From assembly GCA_021648725.1 (NCBI GenBank), contig JAKISF010000012.1, positions 1 to 64,000 on the forward strand: a stretch of DNA of 64,000 bases, in the 5' to 3' direction. The position numbers and the translations under genes were made by a program. The notes beneath the pieces were generated by a model that ran no database searches, was not told the DNA's origin, and saw only the letters and a list, made by a program, of their open reading frames with translations. This DNA is from Bacteroidales bacterium. GTDB taxonomy: Bacteria > Bacteroidota > Bacteroidia > Bacteroidales > JAADGE01. Positions within the stretch are counted from its first letter, which is position 1. Each line of letters begins with the position of its first letter. Shown piece by piece: positions 63,401 to 64,000 of this stretch.

Positions 63401-64000
63401 GGAATATATGCATTGCATACAACTGAATTTAATTTTGAAAATACTCACGTTTGGTTAGAAGATGTTGTTCTTAACACAAAAACTCGTATTTATGAGCATA
63501 AAGCCTATCATTTTTCTCAATCTGTTGAAAATTATGAAAATCGCTTCTTTTTGCATTTTGATATAAATAATAAACCTGTTGTTAATATTAAAATACCTGA
63601 TCAAGAAACTGAGGTTCATGAAGACTATATATATAATTTGCCCGAAAATGTTTTTATTGACAACGATTTTGAAGATGTTTTAACAATAACAGCAAGCCTG
63701 TCGTCAGGCGAAGAATTGCCTGTTTGGTTAGAATTTAATTCCGAACTAATGAATTTTTCGGGAATACCCGACGAAGTTCAGACTTTAGAAATTAAACTTA
63801 CGGCAAAAGATATATTCGGGGCGGAAGTTTCTGATATTTTTTCTTTAAATGTAAAAAGCCTTGTTTCGGTTTCCGTTTTAAATGAGCAATCTGTTTTTGT
63901 ATATCCTAACCCTACTAATGATGTTATTAATATTTTTATTAAGAACAATAATTTAAAAGGTAATATTAAAATATCAAATGTTAACGGTCAAGAACTGTTT
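57428..64000 (+). CDS. Giant secreted endonuclease I protein with T9SS sorting domain (3' end beyond window)
   Basis: Open from ATG 57428 to the window edge (2191 codons). An in-frame ATG at 57308 is possible but would put a second hydrophobic stretch before the signal peptide (ending NIVFSQ). Domains: a jelly-roll-like binding region (about 30-190) and an Ig-like domain; endonuclease I (about 300-550) with EREHTFPKSWWG near residue 390, the DEYKGDLARNMFYMATRY helix and DPVSQKEKNRNDDIYLVQGNRNP; two tandem repeats of a beta module (about 575-835 and 840-1110); a lamin-tail-like region; long beta-rich regions; a cadherin-like segment; and the start of a sorting domain (FVYPNPTNDVINIF) that runs off the edge. 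The nuclease would act outside the cell. Confidence 0.85.
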   Translation, partial: MGNLNKFLQQLSLIFLLLGVYNIVFSQTIVYQDFEGGADNWNYSESPVAYNVSGDIWDIVSSLNSVNPSSNSAMWGMQDLDNASGGGTFDHTLTFASVDVSTVIGAQISFDYYTFGFEIGDYLKYEIFEDGVGQGQIRLDQNTQEWRTITYNVPDVVNSVYIVLIGYMDTGSDYGMFDNVKISGTTSGSPLVAVSQTTFNFDNVYTGTFNSEPVQYTVRGANLSADIVITAPAGYEVSTFCTSGYANSLTLTQSGGTVAETTIYTRFNPNSYGIFTGNFTHTSTGATTKNIVVDETNVASNLPGTYYSTATGTGATLKTQLHNIINGHTVITYGDLWTNFYTTDDKPNSHKVWDMYSDQACGTPAYEYQFGIDQTRTTVTVVEGDTYEREHTFPKSWWGYTDGVGDTMYTDIFAIIPADAYCNRERVNYPYGKVTAPSITFTNGAMVGPNTYGTYTGTVYEPVDEYKGDLARNMFYMATRYDDIIAGWELNSPRGDAALNGTQWPSFEQWFIDMLLSWHIQDPVSQKEKNRNDDIYLVQGNRNPYIDNPNFANLVWGTPGTSTITAGTAAPATISSLTDTQIEAVLNFEFVFNDDGLTPSADTEPTMFSQLEIVQGIGNAVELADWTQAIAGAELSDGTTIVAATISSTKLTFSPLAFSSAGDFGYIADNGSKTYTLKIWLNSALGGTLPATIDGKDFVFDILASGFTFEGTSSTLADGESETSGDGLNVVEVIATALNIIQQPSDANVNIAMVPDVTIEAIDANGNRDLDHADNITVVSTGITTVSPIIGLLSNGLATFSNIVHSQAGVGLILTASSGTLPDINSGTFIISAPKSADSDVIPVAASESATVPSNENTPGPLTSVQGIQVWQFTIRDGGGLADADEFATIVNQIVITQNAGNSMNDWDDAILACDLFDGTTHIASAVIGNTTLTFSGAPLVTVPDNGNLTLTLRLSLQLNPNNLGNNLDGDDFVFNILSTNITADASGSGFSSFTGTQSTNSMNVFEIVTTKLLFVQQPTSVGVGIAMTPDVTVEATDANGNRDLDFNANITLTSTGTMTGDPITVTAVSGLATFSGIIHTAIGTNYTMTASTVSLTDATSTNFDILDITVLEPGDLMVLAVNTDNQIISGEEFTFICFKDLKEGTAIDFTDNGWERDFPGKWGGTEGVIRLSRAGGAGILPAGTSVTVVMNDAAGYNETDFDIFVGGVDELLGTPKWTISELNPTDGSGYNMNASDDLWIMQNGDWIENDTSTDPTNQDDDYTGNVLYGWTATGWPGGDAASSTSFSNLYPFSDCFNTDVSAGLLDETGNNATATERSKVRYTGDTTATSKYGWIARVNDVANWTGFDTDSKYDTYSDGTHPNYEYRQTGITITINPGGFVSGVWTGAGGVEWFDCANWQNLTVPDATTDVLFGTAAVSNAIIDASTPKAIEYGGIAECNDLTISNQSLTLEASVDNKIEVNGNLLIDGTGVLDMDDGTVADDGQMYLSGNWTNQGNLSSFLQGHSTIHLLGTGLQTISTDGTFEESFYNLLVNNTSTTGIQQNSDVTVEGELTHILGEHDLNGNNITLQGNYTNTSGLFIGDIASDFTIIGAGTLGDIYFETDFNLNNFTMNRAATNANLMTNLSVNSDMTISAGSVTLNSPNQYDVFGLLNNSVGTTGLIIKSDINGTASLIHNTAVVNATVERYLSGYNWHYVFSPLSAVPLTQVNQIDGTGNINPNFYFYDETQADYWDATTIYGTSGWTTAVDFAVDKGYILYHTANLTYNYTGGSLFAGQKDFTLSYNDSGTGNINTNGVTADWDDFEGWNLLGNPYPSAIDWDNAGIDKTYIENVIYYYDDSVDKYLYYGSGTTFSQGITVGGGSSFIPAGQAVFVKSLSNGNTQNLAIPNNARAHSLQAFWKTQNKNNNLIRIQIENEGYTDETVIRTLIPESNVSEGFDADYDAHKLFAINKTNPQLYTEDLPGSHSFAINSIPEIHENKIVPLKMHIGKNGIYALHTTEFNFENTHVWLEDVVLNTKTRIYEHKAYHFSQSVENYENRFFLHFDINNKPVVNIKIPDQETEVHEDYIYNLPENVFIDNDFEDVLTITASLSSGEELPVWLEFNSELMNFSGIPDEVQTLEIKLTAKDIFGAEVSDIFSLNVKSLVSVSVLNEQSVFVYPNPTNDVINIFIKNNNLKGNIKISNVNGQELF
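59150..60760 (+). repeat. Tandem duplicated module inside the endonuclease I protein
   Basis: Two copies of about 800 bases (59150-59935 and 59950-60760) encode parallel proteins: each has a VQGI/Q-type opening, a variable ADG/DGTT segment, an ATALNIIQQP or TTKLLFVQQP joint, then an EAxDANGNRDLD segment and SNGLATFSNIVH or SGLATFSGIIH. The two copies differ clearly in sequence, so the duplication is old. Confidence 0.7.

Noticed and set aside
1-64000. tRNA, rRNA, CRISPR array or known riboswitch
   Set aside because: Scanning the intergenic regions by eye gave no cloverleaf, no rRNA stretch, no regularly spaced repeats and no recognised riboswitch core; a covariance-model search would be decisive.

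Overview
The window reads as a chromosomal segment of an AT-rich (about one third G+C by eye) member of the Bacteroidota, most likely Bacteroidales-like. The support is in the sequence: a type IX secretion (T9SS) C-terminal sorting domain on one exported protein and the start of one on another, TAnnTTTG-type -7 promoter boxes, a Bat (aerotolerance) gene set, a DUF5686 outer-membrane protein, a fused formiminotransferase-cyclodeaminase, ATP-type PEP carboxykinase and many short signal peptides ending in FSQ or AQ. Coding density is high and both strands are used. No rRNA, tRNA or CRISPR array was seen.

Layout. 1-466: tail of an unknown reading frame, then non-coding DNA. 467-6072: an Lpd-like flavoprotein that lacks the redox cysteines, tatC and kdsD on the minus strand, then recQ. 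6136-14171: DUF5686 protein, a histidine-degradation pair (hutI and the formiminotransferase-cyclodeaminase), a divergent YfcC-type transporter and an acyltransferase. 14340-20127: an exported TPR-CHAT protein, folP, cdaA (apparent CTG start) and mtnA. 20163-26213: HtrA protease, dapF and a large multi-PAS hybrid histidine kinase. 26369-27174: a decayed group II intron. 27532-30311: a UbiA prenyltransferase, then a sigma factor with a hydrophobic tail overlapping an anti-sigma-like TPR membrane protein. 30347-36476: a small secreted protein, YggS, a DUF438-hemerythrin-PAS sensor, a lipid A deacylase-like protein, a head-GIN lipoprotein, a YKSDA-repeat protein and a kinase-RapZ fusion. 36591-39737: a T9SS cargo beta-helix protein and pckA sharing a bidirectional terminator. 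39985-44436: a Bat cluster (TPR with TSP3 repeats, a split BatD, BatE) plus a small membrane protein. 44441-50095: YgiQ, a VanX-type dipeptidase lipoprotein, a metal-chelate binding lipoprotein and a one-chain LeuC-LeuD protein. 50133-50264: remnant of a GxxExxY gene. 50368-53836: OmpH-like lipoprotein, glycosyltransferase, TraB/GumN protein and a Crp/Fnr regulator. 54167-57260: peroxiredoxin-like protein, group II PLP decarboxylase and a split DUF6695-like gene pair. 57428-64000: a very long secreted endonuclease I protein whose sorting domain runs off the window.

Most of the window is housekeeping. The best candidates for something not well described are the 54167-57260 cluster (a decarboxylase overlapping a gene whose His-then-Cys layout resembles a permuted papain/LRAT fold, itself overlapping a second small gene by ATGA), the exported TPR-CHAT protein, the Cys-less Lpd homologue, the kinase-RapZ fusion and the membrane-tailed sigma factor with its TPR-bearing partner. 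Two decayed elements (the group II intron and the GxxExxY remnant) show past mobile DNA. Gene functions are assigned from motifs recognised by eye; no database search was run.
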